Assembly (NCBI GenBank): GCA_029778615.1
Contig: JAKOPZ010000024.1
Coordinates: 1-64,000, forward strand
Reading direction: 5' to 3'
Length of the DNA stretch: 64,000 nucleotides
Origin: Chloroflexota bacterium
GTDB taxonomy: Bacteria; Chloroflexota; Anaerolineae; UBA4142; SHND01
The position numbers and the translations under genes were made by a program. Numbering within the stretch: position 1 is the stretch's first letter; every line of letters begins with the position of its first letter. This document shows, one piece after another, positions 6,241-16,574 of this stretch. A model generated the notes under the pieces. It made no database searches and was not told the origin of the DNA. It saw nothing but the letters and a program-made list of their open reading frames with translations.

Positions 6241-8640
6241 CTAATGCGGCGGGAGAACGATTTGGTCGTCCAGATTGATGTCGAGTTCGGGGAGCGGGCG
6301 CATTTCGCCGGACGGTCTTTCGACAATGGGCGCAAGCATTTCACCCGACTCAACCTGCGTGGGGACCGACATGGCAATATCGGTGGGCGCGAAGGCAATG
6401 CTGAGCGCGTTCGGTATTTCATCTCTCGGCGCGTTCATTTCTTCCGGCAATGTTTCGGCGCCCAATACGCCCATGTGGCTTGAGGCGGAAACCTCTTTGG
6501 TTTCCTCCATCTCGGATGCTGGCTCACCGAATGTTGACGGAAATTGACTGCGCCCCGGCGCGACCATCAAAACGGGCATCGCGCGTTCGGCTTCCGGTTC
6601 GAGTGGCGACTCTTCTCCGGCGACCGCTTCAGGCACGGAAACATCATCCGAGGCAAACAAATGCGATGCCTCGTGTGCTTCCAGCGGCTCGATTTCAAGC
6701 TCTTGGCTTGCCGCTTCCGGCGTTTCAAATTCCTGCTCACCGAACGTTTCCGTTTCCATCATATCCGTTGTTTCGGACACGCCGTTGTCGCCGTTTTCTT
6801 CTTCCTCTTGAATGATGGGTGTGTCTGCCGCGCTTTCGACCAAATCTTTCCAAACGCCGTGAATGCCGTCGTCGGTGACGCCGTAATAGACATGCAGTTC
6901 GCCTTCCGAATCGCGCTGTACCAGGTCGTACCGCAGCTTGCCCGCGCGTTCGCTCGCCTTGATGATGCCTACATCGCCAATCCATTTAATGTCGGCTTTG
7001 TGCGCGGACTTTTTGTCGTGCTCGGCAATCGCGTACTGCCACAATTTGCGCGCGCTCGAACGCGTAACGTTGTGAATAATGCGATTGTTGCGTAAATCGC
7101 GCATGGTGTATTGATTGGTGCCTTTGGCGCGCGTTTTGGACGAAACAATTTCGACCCCGGTATGCGGCGGTGGGCTTGGCAATTTCGCTGCGGCTTCGGG
7201 CGCGGCGGGTTTTGGCAATTCCTTTTCGTCGCTTAAAGTTTGCTCGGTTTCGACGAACGCTTCTGCTTGTTCCACCGCTCTCACTGTTTCGAGCGGCGCG
7301 TTCTCGACGCGTGCGGCAAATTCTACGGCGAGCGCGTCGCGCACGAGATTCACAATTTCGTCGCGCACGGCAAGCGAGGTCTCGTTTTCCGAACGCACAA
7401 AAATTTGTGTGGAATCGAGAGCGTAAGGGACATCACTGCCGCGCGGAACAATCAATTGCAAAATTTGTTTGCCCGCTGATTTCAGAGTGTCTACTTGCAC
7501 TTCGAGAGTGGGCACAATGTGCTTGTTGATTTCGGCGCGAATAAGGCGTCCCGTTTCAACCGGTTTCTGTACGCCTACAACCGGGTGTCGCACGTTGGCG
7601 CTGGCGCCAACATAAATTGTTCCGCCGTTGGTGTTGGCAAGTGCGACCACATCCTGCAAGATGCGTCGGTCTATGCCATGCTTGCCGACACTTTCGTGAA
7701 ATGCTTGTACAAGTGTGTCGCCTTCTTCGCGCGCGGAATATATCGGGTCGAACTCGTGCGAGGCGGCGGGAACGAATGGGCGCGTTTTGGAAAAATCTTT
7801 TGCCGCCAAAACTTCGGCAATCGCGTCGAACGAAACTTCGGGAATCAAAATTTCGGTGGGACGGTCGCCGACGCCGAGTTCTTGATTGTTGCCCGCGATG
7901 CCGTTCAAGCGATGCGCGTCGCTGCCTTGAATGCAGTGCATCTTGCGCGGGTATTCGGGTTTGGTGCCGCTGAAAAAGAGTTGTGTGCGGCGGCGCGATT
8001 TTGATGTGAGGTCCGTTACTTCGAGCGCGCACAAATTTTCGTCTTGGGTATAGGCGATGCGCGTTTGTCCGCCAAAATCGAAACCGGGCATTGCAACGCC
8101 GTGCGATGAATTCGCGTGCGCGGCGATGGCGAGTCCGCCTGCTTCGGTGATGAGCCGATACGCGGTCAGCACATCGGTGGTCGCGCCGACTTCGCCTGAA
8201 CCGACATCTAATTTTTCGGCGGGCACGTGCAAATTCAACAAGAGATGTTCGAGTTCGCGCACAGTGGTTTCGGGCGGAAAAATTCCGAGCACGTGGAAAC
8301 CGAGTGTGGCGGTCAATTCAAAACCGGGGAGCACGAGAATTTTTTCGCGCAGGCGGCGAAATTCTTTGAGCTGTTGTTTTTCGTCGTCGGTCAAACGATT
8401 GCGGCGTTCCAAGAGCTCAAGGTCTTCGATTTCGTCAATGTAACGCCGATAACCCGCCGCCGTGTTGTGGTCGGTGATGGCGATAATGTCGAGTCCTTTT
8501 TGTTCCGCCTTTTTCAAAATGTCGAGGTACGAAACATTCGGCTCGCGATAGTCCGCCGACGCGGGAGTGTGCAGATGCAGGTCCATCCGTTTCCACTGCG
8601 GCTGGAGATTTTTATTTGGTTGTTTTTTACGTGATGCCAC
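6241..8640 (-). CDS. PHP phosphoesterase fused to an AlbA_2-like domain and an acidic tail
   Basis: The ~799-residue protein has an N-terminal PHP domain with metal-binding motifs '[10 protein letters not shown]', 'ITDHNT', 'LPGFELTA', 'IAAHANSS' and 'QGSDAH'. A Schlafen AlbA_2-like region (about residues 330-470) follows, with '[18 protein letters not shown]' and '[15 protein letters not shown]'. Next comes a conserved-looking segment around residues 540-610 ('[17 protein letters not shown]'). The last ~190 residues are Glu/Ala/Pro-rich and disordered-looking. PHP-AlbA combinations are suggestive of nucleic-acid or nucleotide metabolism. I prefer the GTG at 8640, which is preceded by GGAAGGG; an ATG at 8655 is the alternative. 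No partner gene is adjacent. Confidence 0.8.
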   Translation of the reverse strand: MASRKKQPNKNLQPQWKRMDLHLHTPASADYREPNVSYLDILKKAEQKGLDIIAITDHNTAAGYRRYIDEIEDLELLERRNRLTDDEKQQLKEFRRLREKILVLPGFELTATLGFHVLGIFPPETTVRELEHLLLNLHVPAEKLDVGSGEVGATTDVLTAYRLITEAGGLAIAAHANSSHGVAMPGFDFGGQTRIAYTQDENLCALEVTDLTSKSRRRTQLFFSGTKPEYPRKMHCIQGSDAHRLNGIAGNNQELGVGDRPTEILIPEVSFDAIAEVLAAKDFSKTRPFVPAASHEFDPIYSAREEGDTLVQAFHESVGKHGIDRRILQDVVALANTNGGTIYVGASANVRHPVVGVQKPVETGRLIRAEINKHIVPTLEVQVDTLKSAGKQILQLIVPRGSDVPYALDSTQIFVRSENETSLAVRDEIVNLVRDALAVEFAARVENAPLETVRAVEQAEAFVETEQTLSDEKELPKPAAPEAAAKLPSPPPHTGVEIVSSKTRAKGTNQYTMRDLRNNRIIHNVTRSSARKLWQYAIAEHDKKSAHKADIKWIGDVGIIKASERAGKLRYDLVQRDSEGELHVYYGVTDDGIHGVWKDLVESAADTPIIQEEEENGDNGVSETTDMMETETFGEQEFETPEAASQELEIEPLEAHEASHLFASDDVSVPEAVAGEESPLEPEAERAMPVLMVAPGRSQFPSTFGEPASEMEETKEVSASSHMGVLGAETLPEEMNAPRDEIPNALSIAFAPTDIAMSVPTQVESGEMLAPIVERPSGEMRPLPELDINLDDQIVLPPH

Positions 8641-9186
8641 GATAAACCCTTCCATGGGTTTGACGATTCATGTAACGGAAAGTCGAATTCTTGAGACGCG
8701 AATCTGCGCGAATCCAAACAGAATTTTTTTGAAATGCGCGTAGCTTCGCGAGACTGGAGCGTGTCTATACGCGTTCCAAATTCAGTTACATCAATCGCAA
8801 AAGGTTAGAGAAGGGGAGGGGCGAATTTTCGACTGCAAAATTCAAGGGCGGGGACAATCGCTCAAATGGTGCGAGGGTTCGTTTCAAATGCTCGGTGAAA
8901 AAGATACCGCGCTTGTAAAATGTTCGAGCGAAATTTTGTGTCTCAGAAATATGGCTCGAAAGCATTCAAATAGGAAACGAAAAAATTGTCCGTCGCGCGT
9001 TGGCAATTCAATTCTGCCAAGGGTTTCAATTCAAATAGCGCAGTGAAATTTCAACGCCATTCCCATCTCGTTTGCATGGGCGACCAGGCTGGTGCGCCCT
9101 TACAGTTTGTTAATTTACGAAAAGGGGCGGAACTTGCATCGGCGTTTCGCCTTGCAGTCGTTCCGCCCCTACCTACTTTATTATAT
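8641..9186. other. 546-bp intergenic region between lon and the PHP gene
   Basis: I see no gene here on either strand. The right part holds a nested palindrome (9124-9169) and a small GGGCGACC...GG-type hairpin near 9080-9104. The left part would contain the promoter of the minus-strand PHP gene, but no clear -35/-10 pair is visible. Base composition is more AT-rich than the flanking genes. Confidence 0.5.
9124..9169 (-). terminator. nested hairpin acting as probable lon terminator
   Basis: Ten-base arms GGGGCGGAAC (9124-9133) and GTTCCGCCCC (9160-9169) enclose an inner hairpin GGCG-TTT-CGCC. On the minus strand the stem is followed by TTTT, 18 bases after the lon stop codon. The nested design also resembles an interspersed palindromic repeat. 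Confidence 0.6.
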
Positions 9187-11676
9187 TCAATTCAGTGAAT
9201 TTGTCATTTCCCGTTCCGCTTCGTGATTGCCGTGACCGTTCATTTCGGCGGGAATGGCTTTGGGTTCGAGCGCCGCGTTCCAAACATCTTCCACACGTTC
9301 CGCGAGCACAAACGTGAGTTCTTTGCGAATTTCTTCGGGCAAATCGTCCAAGTCGCGTTCGTTGCGATTTGGCAGAATCACCGTGTCGAGACCCGCGCGA
9401 TGCGCGGCGAGAACTTTTTCTTTGATGCCCCCGACGGGCAGGACGCGCCCGCGCAGAGTGATTTCACCGGTCATGGCGATATTGTCTTTGACGCGGCGAT
9501 TGGTAAGCAGTGACGCCAACGCGGTTGCCATCGTGACGCCCGCGCTCGGTCCGTCCTTTGGCGTTGCGCCTTCGGGAATGTGCAGGTGAATGTCGCTCTT
9601 TTCAATCGTTTCGGGTTCAAAGCCCAATTCTTTGGATTTACTGCGAACGTACGAGTACGCCGCTTGCGACGATTCGCGCATCACATCGCCGAGTTGTCCG
9701 GTGACAAGAAAACCTTTGCCGCCGGGCATCCGCGTTGCTTCGATGAAAAGAATGTCGCCACCGACGGGCGTCCACGCGAGACCCGTCGCGACACCCGGTG
9801 TTTCGGTACGCTCGCGCACTTCATTGTAAAAACGCGCTTTGCCCAAAAGTTCATGCACCGAATCCATCGTTATTTCAAACGGCGGCTGCTGACCTTCTGC
9901 GATTTTCGTCGCGAGCTTGCGCGCAACGCGTCCGATTTCACGTTCGAGATTACGCACTCCCGCTTCGCGTGTGTAATCGCGAATGATGGTGCGAATCGCT
10001 TGGTCGTCGAACGTCGCTTCTTCGGGTTTCAAACCGTTCTCTTGCAGTTGACGCGGAATGAGATACCCTTTGGCGATTTGCGTCTTTTCGTAATCGGTGT
10101 AACCCGACAGCTGCAAAATCTCCATGCGGTCGCGCAGTGGACCTGAAATCGTTTCGAGCGTATTTGCCGTGCAAATGAAAATCACTTGCGACAAATCAAA
10201 GTCCACGTCGAGATAATGGTCGCGGAAGGTTTTGTTCTGCGCGGGGTCGAGCACTTCGAGCAGTGCGCTCGACGGGTCGCCGCGATAGTCTGCGCCGACT
10301 TTGTCCACTTCGTCCAACATGATGACGGGATTTTTCGTTCCCGCGCGTTTGATGGATTGAATCAAACGCCCCGGCATCGCGCCGATATAAGTGCGGCGGT
10401 GCCCGCGAATTTCCGCTTCGTCGTGCATCCCACCGAGTGACATGCGAATAAACTTGCGTCCCAGCGCGCGCGCGACGGACTGTCCCAGCGAGGTCTTGCC
10501 GACGCCGGGTGGTCCGACGAGCGTGAGAATGGAACCGCGATAGGTGCGCGCTTCTTCATCGGATTGACCGCTGCCGCGTTCGGCGCGCAATTTGCGTACC
10601 GCGAGATATTCCAAAATGCGGTCTTTGATTTCTTTCAAGTCGTAATGGTCTTCATCCAGAATGCGGCGGGCGTTCGGAATATCGAGATTGTCTTCGGTGG
10701 TGACATTCCACGGCAAGTCCACCAGCCAATCGAGATACGTTTTAATGACGTGATACTCGGCGGCGGCGGGCGGCATGGTTTTCATGCGGTCCAATTCGCG
10801 GCGCGCTTCTTTTTCTGCTTCTTCGGGCATGCCCGCTTCGGAAATCTTTTTGTCGTACGCGGTGATTTCTGCTTCTTGCTCGCTGCCTTCGCCCAATTCT
10901 TTTTGAATCTGCTTCATCTGTTCGCGCAGAATATACTCGCGCTGCGTCTTTTCCATCTCGGCTTGCGCCTGTCCGGAAATCTTTTTGCCGAGCTCGAGCA
11001 CGTCCACTTCTTTGGTGAGCAGTGCATCGAGCCGCACGAGCTTGTCATGCGCGTCGTCGAGTTCCAACAATTCCTGCGCCTGTTTCAAATCCATACGCAG
11101 TGACGTCGCAATCATGTAGACGAGTTGGCGCGGGTCTTCGACATTCATCGCCGCCATCAACAATTCTTCCGGCAGCGTTTGGGAAAGATTCACCAGCTTG
11201 CGAAACAGTTCGACAGTGTTGCGCGTTAATGCTTCGGTCTCGACACTCTTGTCAATTTTTTCGGGCGCGAGTTCGATGCGCGCTTTCAAGTACGGTTCGA
11301 GCGCAGAATATTCTTTGATGCGAATGCGCTCCATGCCTTGTACAATCAAACGCACGGTGCCGTCCGGTGCGCGCAGCATCCGATGAATCACTGCCGCCGT
11401 CCCAATTTCGTACAAGTCTTCGGGACCGGCATCTTCAAATTTATCGGTCTTGATGGTCACCAGTCCAATCAAGCGATTGGTTTCTTTGACCACATCATCT
11501 ACAAGGCGCAAAGAGCGCGCCTGTCCCACATTGAGCGGCAAGACCGTCAACGGATAAACGACAACACCCTTTAGCGGGAGAATTGGCAATTCGCTTGGAA
11601 TGGTCGGGTTCGATTCATTCTCCGGCGTCTGGTCTTGCAATTCTTGTTCTTGGTCGTCATTATTTGTAATTGGCAT
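9187..11676 (-). CDS. lon: ATP-dependent protease Lon
   Basis: The 829-residue protein has the full Lon layout. It contains an N-terminal substrate-binding domain ('[19 protein letters not shown]'), a helical middle, and an AAA+ module with Walker A 'GPPGVGKTS' (about residue 390), Walker B '[11 protein letters not shown]' and an arginine-bearing sensor region. The C-terminal serine-lysine protease domain has catalytic Ser in '[10 protein letters not shown]' and Lys in '[12 protein letters not shown]'. It degrades misfolded and short-lived regulatory proteins in the cytoplasm. It follows hsp20 by 39 bases on the same strand, so the two probably form a stress-responsive transcript. A GAGG sequence precedes the ATG. 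Confidence 0.97.
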   Translation of the reverse strand: MPITNNDDQEQELQDQTPENESNPTIPSELPILPLKGVVVYPLTVLPLNVGQARSLRLVDDVVKETNRLIGLVTIKTDKFEDAGPEDLYEIGTAAVIHRMLRAPDGTVRLIVQGMERIRIKEYSALEPYLKARIELAPEKIDKSVETEALTRNTVELFRKLVNLSQTLPEELLMAAMNVEDPRQLVYMIATSLRMDLKQAQELLELDDAHDKLVRLDALLTKEVDVLELGKKISGQAQAEMEKTQREYILREQMKQIQKELGEGSEQEAEITAYDKKISEAGMPEEAEKEARRELDRMKTMPPAAAEYHVIKTYLDWLVDLPWNVTTEDNLDIPNARRILDEDHYDLKEIKDRILEYLAVRKLRAERGSGQSDEEARTYRGSILTLVGPPGVGKTSLGQSVARALGRKFIRMSLGGMHDEAEIRGHRRTYIGAMPGRLIQSIKRAGTKNPVIMLDEVDKVGADYRGDPSSALLEVLDPAQNKTFRDHYLDVDFDLSQVIFICTANTLETISGPLRDRMEILQLSGYTDYEKTQIAKGYLIPRQLQENGLKPEEATFDDQAIRTIIRDYTREAGVRNLEREIGRVARKLATKIAEGQQPPFEITMDSVHELLGKARFYNEVRERTETPGVATGLAWTPVGGDILFIEATRMPGGKGFLVTGQLGDVMRESSQAAYSYVRSKSKELGFEPETIEKSDIHLHIPEGATPKDGPSAGVTMATALASLLTNRRVKDNIAMTGEITLRGRVLPVGGIKEKVLAAHRAGLDTVILPNRNERDLDDLPEEIRKELTFVLAERVEDVWNAALEPKAIPAEMNGHGNHEAEREMTNSLN

Positions 11677-11715
11677 TTTTATTCCATCCTCACTTTTTAG
11701 AACGATAGTGTCGGT

Positions 11716-12177
11716 CTATTTGTAATTCTTTGCTTGCGTATGTCTATCGTCATCTGTGTGATTTACAGTAATCGTTTTGGCTTCGACTTTGGTTTTCGGG
11801 AGCGTAATCGTCAAAAAACCGTCGTTGTATTCGGCATTGATGGCGTCTACGTCATACTGTCCCGGCAGATACACCTCGCTGGCAAAGTCTCCATATTGCA
11901 CTTCGAGGCAGTGGCAGGCGGCGCGTAAATGTTTATCCCGACGTGTCCCGGTCACGCGCAAAATCTTGTCTCTAAATTCCACTTGAAAGTGGTCCGGGTC
12001 CATTCCGGCGATTTCTATCATAATGACTACGTTCTCAGCGGTCTCATAAACGTCCGTTGGTGGTCGCCAATACGCGTGACTGGCTCCGTTTTCCTGTCGG
12101 AAAAAGGAACCCAGCAAGCGCTCCATATTGCCTGAAAAGACCACCAACTCTTGAATCGAATCATTAGGTCGCGCCAT
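11716..12177 (-). CDS. Hsp20/alpha-crystallin family small heat-shock protein
   Basis: The 153-residue protein starts at the ATG at 12177; longer frames upstream run through the promoter. The alpha-crystallin domain (about residues 40-140) shows 'YRPPTDVYE'-like entry ('WRPPTDVYETAENVVIMIE'), 'IAGMDPDHFQVEFRDKILRVTGTR', and the closing 'YNDGFLTITLPK' with the family's G-x-L-type motif. It is an ATP-independent holdase that keeps unfolding proteins soluble. It is the first gene of the hsp20-lon unit. An unusual feature is a Cys pair ('AACHCLEV') in the middle of the domain. Confidence 0.93.
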   Translation of the reverse strand: MARPNDSIQELVVFSGNMERLLGSFFRQENGASHAYWRPPTDVYETAENVVIMIEIAGMDPDHFQVEFRDKILRVTGTRRDKHLRAACHCLEVQYGDFASEVYLPGQYDVDAINAEYNDGFLTITLPKTKVEAKTITVNHTDDDRHTQAKNYK

Positions 12178-12504
12178 GCAAGTTGCTCCGGTGTCCGCCC
12201 CTGGGGCGAACCATAGTTGATAACACTGTTTTAACTTTTTTGCTTGAGATATTATACACGTATACAGCGTTAAGTTTGCTTCCAAGCGATTTTCTTACGG
12301 ATGGAAAACAAACTCATTTCTGCCCGCGACGCTCGCAGCACAAAGCGGGCGCGCTGTTTGAGCGGCGAATCTGACATGCGGTTCGGTGGACTCGATTCGG
12401 CAAGCGAAATTTTTTTCAACTCGATTGGGCGCGCGACGATTGGTTCAGATGTGGGTTTTATCATCACGCGCAACTGAATCTGCCTCACTCCGTCTTGTAT
12501 TTGT
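12178..12504. other. 327-bp divergent intergenic region upstream of hsp20
   Basis: On the minus strand a TATAAT (plus positions 12251-12256) lies about 75 bases before the hsp20 ATG and is the best promoter candidate. The -35 region is weak. I see no CIRCE element (TTAGCACTC inverted repeat). The right half should contain the promoter of the plus-strand nucleotidyltransferase, but nothing convincing is visible. No gene is supported here. Confidence 0.5.
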
Positions 12505-13302
12505 ATGGCATCTTTTTCCACCAATCCAACTCCGCATGACGACGTGAATCGGTTACTCCGCATACTGCTCGAGAATGTTCGGACAATTTTAGGCGAGCAA
12601 TTTGTGGGCATGTATCTGTTCGGTTCGCTTGCGCTCGGCGACTTTGACCGCGCGAGTGATATTGACGTGGCAGTGCTTACCGAGAATGAAATAACGGCGG
12701 AGCAGTTTGCGTCATTGCGCGCGATGCACATTCAACTTGGCGCGCTGGATTCGCCGTGGGCAGACCAAATGGAAGTGTCGTACCTTTCCCGCCGCGCCGT
12801 TCGCCGCTATGACCCCAAGGCACTCCATCCTCAACTTGAGCGGAACAGGGGAGAAACGCTGCGAATGGAAAATCATTTTCGCGTGGTTGAGCGATTTGTC
12901 CTGCGCGAACGCGGGATTGTTCTTGTTGGACCGCCGCTGCGCGAACTGATTGAACCCGTTTCGCAACAGGACTTGCAAAATTCCATGATGGAGATGTTCA
13001 AGGATTGGATTGTGCCGTTAGTGAACGCTCCCGGTGCAAACCCGTTCCATAGTCGCGGCGACCAGTCGTATACCGTTCTTTCGCTCTGCCGTGTGCTCTA
13101 CACGCTCGAATTTGGCGAAATTGTCTCCAAACGCCTGGCTGCGGAATGGGCACTGTCGGTTTTGGGCGAAAACTGGCGCCCGTTGATTGAACGCGCTTTG
13201 CAAGGACGGCAGATTCCGCAATTGCCCTGCGAGCAGGCAGATGCGGACGCCACGTTGGCATTGGCGAGGCGGGTGATGGAGCGGGCGGAACGCGCAAATT
13301 GA
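12505..13302 (+). CDS. aminoglycoside-adenylyltransferase-like nucleotidyltransferase
   Basis: The 265-residue protein has an N-terminal polymerase-beta-type nucleotidyltransferase fold. The catalytic G-S-x10-D-x-D motif reads 'LFGSLALGDFDRASDIDVAV' (about residues 35-55). A helical C-terminal domain follows (about 140-260), like the AadA/DUF4111 group that adenylylates aminoglycosides or other small molecules. Chromosomal relatives are often uncharacterised, so antibiotic resistance cannot be assumed. No clear ribosome-binding site precedes the ATG. It stands alone between hsp20 and sigA. Confidence 0.75.
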   Translation: MASFSTNPTPHDDVNRLLRILLENVRTILGEQFVGMYLFGSLALGDFDRASDIDVAVLTENEITAEQFASLRAMHIQLGALDSPWADQMEVSYLSRRAVRRYDPKALHPQLERNRGETLRMENHFRVVERFVLRERGIVLVGPPLRELIEPVSQQDLQNSMMEMFKDWIVPLVNAPGANPFHSRGDQSYTVLSLCRVLYTLEFGEIVSKRLAAEWALSVLGENWRPLIERALQGRQIPQLPCEQADADATLALARRVMERAERAN

Positions 13303-13353
13303 TTACTTTTTTCCAATATCCGTAGGTTTTTTGCGAAAAAACGCACAAAACTA

Positions 13354-13382
13354 TTGACGCGCGGTTATTAGCGTCGTATAAT
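13354..13382 (+). promoter_or_regulatory. sigA promoter
   Basis: TTGACG (13354-13359) and TATAAT (13377-13382) are separated by exactly 17 bp, which makes this the best sigma-70 promoter in the window. Transcription should start near 13389, leaving a leader of about 160 nt before sigA. Confidence 0.85.
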
Positions 13383-13392
13383 ATTGCGCGAG

Positions 13393-13445
13393 ACGGCTCG
13401 CCCTGTCTCAATTTTGTTGCCATTCGGCAGCGGGGGGCGAGCCGT
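13393..13445 (+). promoter_or_regulatory. structured 5' leader of sigA
   Basis: Eleven-base arms ACGGCTCGCCC (13393-13403) and GGGCGAGCCGT (13435-13445) are perfectly complementary. They enclose a smaller hairpin (GTTGCC...GGCAGC, with one G-U pair). The structure begins within a few bases of the predicted transcription start. It has no U-run, so it is not an ordinary terminator. It may stabilise the mRNA or be a regulatory leader. Confidence 0.6.
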
Positions 13446-13547
13446 AATTATGTTAAGAGCAAGTCTCAAATTGGCTTGCGCGCAACGAATATACAGTGCC
13501 TGAAACGTCGGGAAAGACAACGAAAAAATCGTAGATAGGTGGTGGGG

Positions 13548-14864
13548 ATGGCAACACGTCGAGTCACAAGTACACGAAATGCACGTTCGAGCGGCGCCCC
13601 TGACAAAGCACGCCGCGCGCGCGAGGGACACAGCAGCGGCAACGGAAATGGGAATGGTCACCCTGTGACCTCCTCCGTGGCGGTTGTAACCGCGTCTGCC
13701 GAAAAAACGCATGTGGTTTCCCCACAAACGCGCGCCATCGTGCAGCAATTGGTCGAAAAAGGCAAGGCACAGGGTTGGCTTTCGCAAGACCAGTTATTGC
13801 AAGCGTTTCCTGAAGCGGAATCGAATATCGAACAGCTGGAAGAAGTCTATATTGTTCTCTTTGAAGAAGGCATTCAGCTCGTTGACCAAAATCTTGCGCC
13901 CGATGAAGCAGAGGACAAGCCCGAAGAACCGGCGCAGGTGGACTTGAACGAAATCGGGATTGACGATACCGTTTCGCTCTACCTTAAAGAAATTTCGCGC
14001 ATTCCCCTTTTGCGCGCGGAGCAAGAAGTGGAATATGCGCGCGGCATGGAAACCGGCAAACGCGCGCGCCAGCAGTTGAACCGCTCGTCAGGCATCAGCG
14101 CGGGCGAACGCACCAAACTCGAAGCAAAAATTCGCGAAGGGGAACTCTGCCGCCAAAAATTAATCAAGGCGAATTTTCGGCTTGTCGTATCCATCGCGAA
14201 AAAATATATCGGACGCGGCGTGTCCTTTTTGGACTTGATTCAGGAAGGCAATATCGGTCTGATTCGCGCAGTCGAAAAATTTGATTACAAGCGCGGCTTT
14301 AAATTCTCGACGTACGCCACGTGGTGGATTCGTCAAGCGATTACGCGCGCGATTGCTGACCAAGGGCGCACGATTCGCGTGCCTGTTCACATGTGCGAGC
14401 GCATCAACAAATTGACGCGCGTCTCGCGTCAACTCGTTCAAGAATTGGGGCGCGAGCCAACGCCCGACGAAATCGCCAAAGAACTTGGCACGACGCCGAA
14501 AAAAGTCGAACGCATCATCAAAATTTCACAGCGTCCGTTGTCGCTCGAAATGCCTGTGGGCGAAGAACAAGATTCGCATCTCGGCGATTTCATTCCCGAT
14601 GAATCCACGCTCGGTCCCACCGACGCGGCATCACATCAACTTTTGCGCGAGCAGATGGAAGAAATTCTCACCTCGCTCTCGCCGCGCGAAGGACGTGTGC
14701 TGCAACTGCGCTTTGGCTTGAAGGACGGCAAGAGCCACACGCTCGAAGAGGTGGGCAAAAAGTTTGGCGTGACGCGCGAACGCATCCGCCAAATCGAAGC
14801 CAAGGCACTACGCAAACTGCGTCACCCCTCGCGTTCCCGCAAATTGCGCGATTACCTTGAATAA
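13548..14864 (+). CDS. rpoD: primary RNA polymerase sigma factor (RpoD/SigA)
   Basis: The 438-residue protein carries all regions of a group 1 sigma-70 factor. Region 1.1-like sequence ends in 'FEEGIQLVD', region 1.2 is '[17 protein letters not shown]', region 2 contains '[19 protein letters not shown]', region 3 follows, and the region 4.2 helix-turn-helix is '[20 protein letters not shown]'. It directs RNA polymerase to -35/-10 promoters. The first ~60 residues are basic, low-complexity and Gly/Asn-rich. I chose the ATG at 13548, preceded by AGGTGG, over a GTG three codons upstream. The gene has its own strong promoter and terminator. Confidence 0.96.
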   Translation: MATRRVTSTRNARSSGAPDKARRAREGHSSGNGNGNGHPVTSSVAVVTASAEKTHVVSPQTRAIVQQLVEKGKAQGWLSQDQLLQAFPEAESNIEQLEEVYIVLFEEGIQLVDQNLAPDEAEDKPEEPAQVDLNEIGIDDTVSLYLKEISRIPLLRAEQEVEYARGMETGKRARQQLNRSSGISAGERTKLEAKIREGELCRQKLIKANFRLVVSIAKKYIGRGVSFLDLIQEGNIGLIRAVEKFDYKRGFKFSTYATWWIRQAITRAIADQGRTIRVPVHMCERINKLTRVSRQLVQELGREPTPDEIAKELGTTPKKVERIIKISQRPLSLEMPVGEEQDSHLGDFIPDESTLGPTDAASHQLLREQMEEILTSLSPREGRVLQLRFGLKDGKSHTLEEVGKKFGVTRERIRQIEAKALRKLRHPSRSRKLRDYLE

Positions 14865-14870
14865 CCAACT

Positions 14871-14905
14871 TGGGACAGTGATATAATCACTGTCCCATCT
14901 TTTTT
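14871..14905 (+). terminator. sigA terminator with a -10-like loop
   Basis: Perfect 12-bp arms (TGGGACAGTGAT at 14871-14882 and its complement at 14886-14897) enclose an ATA loop and are followed by TCTTTTTT. The loop region reads TATAAT (14882-14887), so the same bases could serve as a -10 for the next gene. Confidence 0.85.
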
Positions 14906-14919
14906 GCAAGGAGCTTGCC

Positions 14920-15423
14920 ATGTCCGAACCAATGCTCGATTGGGTCTGTGATTTCTTGGAACGCGATGCCGAAGTCGTGGTGCCCGTGCGCCGCTTGTGG
15001 AATGAATATCGCGCGCAGCATCCCGAAGCGGCGTATGATGAATTCGAAGCAGCTGTTTTGGCAGACCCGCGTGTGCAGTTGATGCGCGGCGTTGACCAAA
15101 CTGAGGATATGGACTTTGAAACCGCGCAGGAACGTGACGAGTTCATTGCCGAAATGGAAGAACAGGGTTTTTATCACGGACCGCGCGTCAAGCTCGCCGC
15201 GCGCGAACTCACTGCCGACCATATTGCCGCGCAATTGAAAAAACATACAGACAACATGCTCAAAAATCTTTGGGCAGCGTACGATGTGCGTCCCGAAGAC
15301 CTCACGCCCGAACAAGAGCAACAAATGCTGGACTTGATTGCGGCAGCGCGCGATTTGCAAATGCGAGTTCAAGAGGTCGAACTGCGAGACGACGCCGGGG
15401 ACGCTGAACAAGCAGAGAGCTAG
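14920..15423 (+). CDS. conserved-looking hypothetical protein, acidic
   Basis: The 167-residue, strongly acidic, helical protein has no domain that I recognise. It begins 'MSEPMLDWVCDFLERDAEV', which resembles a small winged-helix-like start, and it ends in a Glu/Asp-rich tail. No signal peptide or membrane segment is visible. A clear AAGGAG precedes the ATG by 6 nt. It sits directly after the sigA terminator, and its promoter may overlap that hairpin. A regulatory role linked to transcription is only a guess from position. Confidence 0.75.
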   Translation: MSEPMLDWVCDFLERDAEVVVPVRRLWNEYRAQHPEAAYDEFEAAVLADPRVQLMRGVDQTEDMDFETAQERDEFIAEMEEQGFYHGPRVKLAARELTADHIAAQLKKHTDNMLKNLWAAYDVRPEDLTPEQEQQMLDLIAAARDLQMRVQEVELRDDAGDAEQAES

Positions 15424-15509
15424 TGCATTCTCCGTTTGGCGCGCTTGGCTGATTTGGATAAAATTATGCGCAAGCGCAATTCAAATTCGCGTGAAATATA
15501 TAGAGCAAA

Positions 15510-15540
15510 AAAAAGACGCAGCTTACACTGCGTCTTTTTT
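15510..15540 (+). terminator. terminator directly before the 15552 gene
   Basis: Twelve-base arms (15510-15521 and 15528-15539) enclose a CTTACA loop and run into six T's. The Shine-Dalgarno GAGGAG of the next gene starts immediately after the T-run. Confidence 0.8.
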
Positions 15541-15551
15541 GAGGAGTTTCC

Positions 15552-16451
15552 ATGTTCAAGAGATTTATCGTTTTGTTGGCGGTTGCCCTCGCAATCCTCG
15601 TTCCCGCCGGTGTGATTTCTGCACAAGGTCCCACGCCAACGCCGACGGCAAGCGGACTGGGCGGCTTTCTCGGCGGCTCGCAATCTGCCATTACGCCCAC
15701 CCCCGCCAAGACCGACCCGGTGACCGAAACATTGAGCAAAGACAATTATGTCGTCATCAGCACCGGCACATGGTACGATGACACGGGGAAACCATCCACA
15801 AATTCGGTCCACGTATTCATGCTCGCCGCCGGGACAGAACCGAAAGGTGACGTCGCGATCAAACAAATCGCTTCGGGTTTTGCCGCGTTGCGCAGTACGT
15901 ATCCGAATGCGACCCTGTTCCATGTCCTCTTGCTGAGCGGTCCGAACATTTACGATGCCTGGACGACCTCCAACGCGCTCCAATTATTGAGCACCAATTT
16001 GGTGACGCCCGACGCGTTTATCAAAGATGTGCTGAATGGAATGAAAACCATCAGCTTGGTTGGCATCTCGACGAGCGCATCGGCGACGGCGACGCGGACA
16101 GCCACCGCGCGTCCCGTTTCGCAGGCGACGGCAACCCGCGCGCCGACGCGTGTGCCCACAACTTCGAGCAACACATGCAACGCGCCTGCCGATAAAGCGC
16201 GCTTGTGGGTCAAGAACGGTTACAGCGGCACAATGCGGTTCACTATCGGCGCGCCTGACGTGGGCTTTCAAAAAGACTATGACATTCCTGCCGACAGTCA
16301 GTATCACTATGTAGATTTGCCGCCGAGCAGCAAGTACACCTATTCCGCATCCATTCCGGGGGTTGGCAAAGCGAGTGCGCGGCTTTTGGATGCTCTCCGC
16401 ATCACGACGCTTTCCGGAGGTCAATGCTACTTTTTGACCTTCACTCCTTAA
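15552..16451 (+). CDS. secreted protein of unknown function
   Basis: The 299-residue protein begins with a clear signal peptide (MFKRFIVLLAVALAILVPA, cleavage near 'VISAQ') followed by a short PTPTPT linker. A first globular region spans about residues 55-165, a Thr/Ala/Arg-rich linker about 170-205, and a C-terminal ~90-residue beta-rich region with two cysteines (about 210-299). I do not recognise either domain. GAGGAG at 15541-15546 gives a good ribosome-binding site, but it lies only a few bases after a terminator hairpin, so its mRNA must start inside or just before that hairpin. Confidence 0.8.
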   Translation: MFKRFIVLLAVALAILVPAGVISAQGPTPTPTASGLGGFLGGSQSAITPTPAKTDPVTETLSKDNYVVISTGTWYDDTGKPSTNSVHVFMLAAGTEPKGDVAIKQIASGFAALRSTYPNATLFHVLLLSGPNIYDAWTTSNALQLLSTNLVTPDAFIKDVLNGMKTISLVGISTSASATATRTATARPVSQATATRAPTRVPTTSSNTCNAPADKARLWVKNGYSGTMRFTIGAPDVGFQKDYDIPADSQYHYVDLPPSSKYTYSASIPGVGKASARLLDALRITTLSGGQCYFLTFTP

Positions 16452-16466
16452 CAAGGTGAAAAAAAG

Positions 16467-16506
16467 AAAGTGGGGCATCTCATAGCGGGATGCCCCACTT
16501 TTTTTC
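16467..16506 (+). terminator. terminator after the 15552 gene
   Basis: Thirteen-base arms (AAAGTGGGGCATC at 16467-16479 and its complement at 16489-16501) with a 9-nt loop are followed by a T-run. It lies 15 bases after the stop codon. Confidence 0.85.
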
Positions 16507-16574
16507 TTTGGCGAGAAGTTCATTCTTTGTTACAATGGTTCAACCCCGCTGAAAAATATTCCCGAAGGTTGCAC

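Noticed and set aside
12178-12285. Extended N-terminus for Hsp20
   Set aside because: The upstream codons run through the TATAAT promoter and lack similarity; the ATG at 12177 fits the family length.
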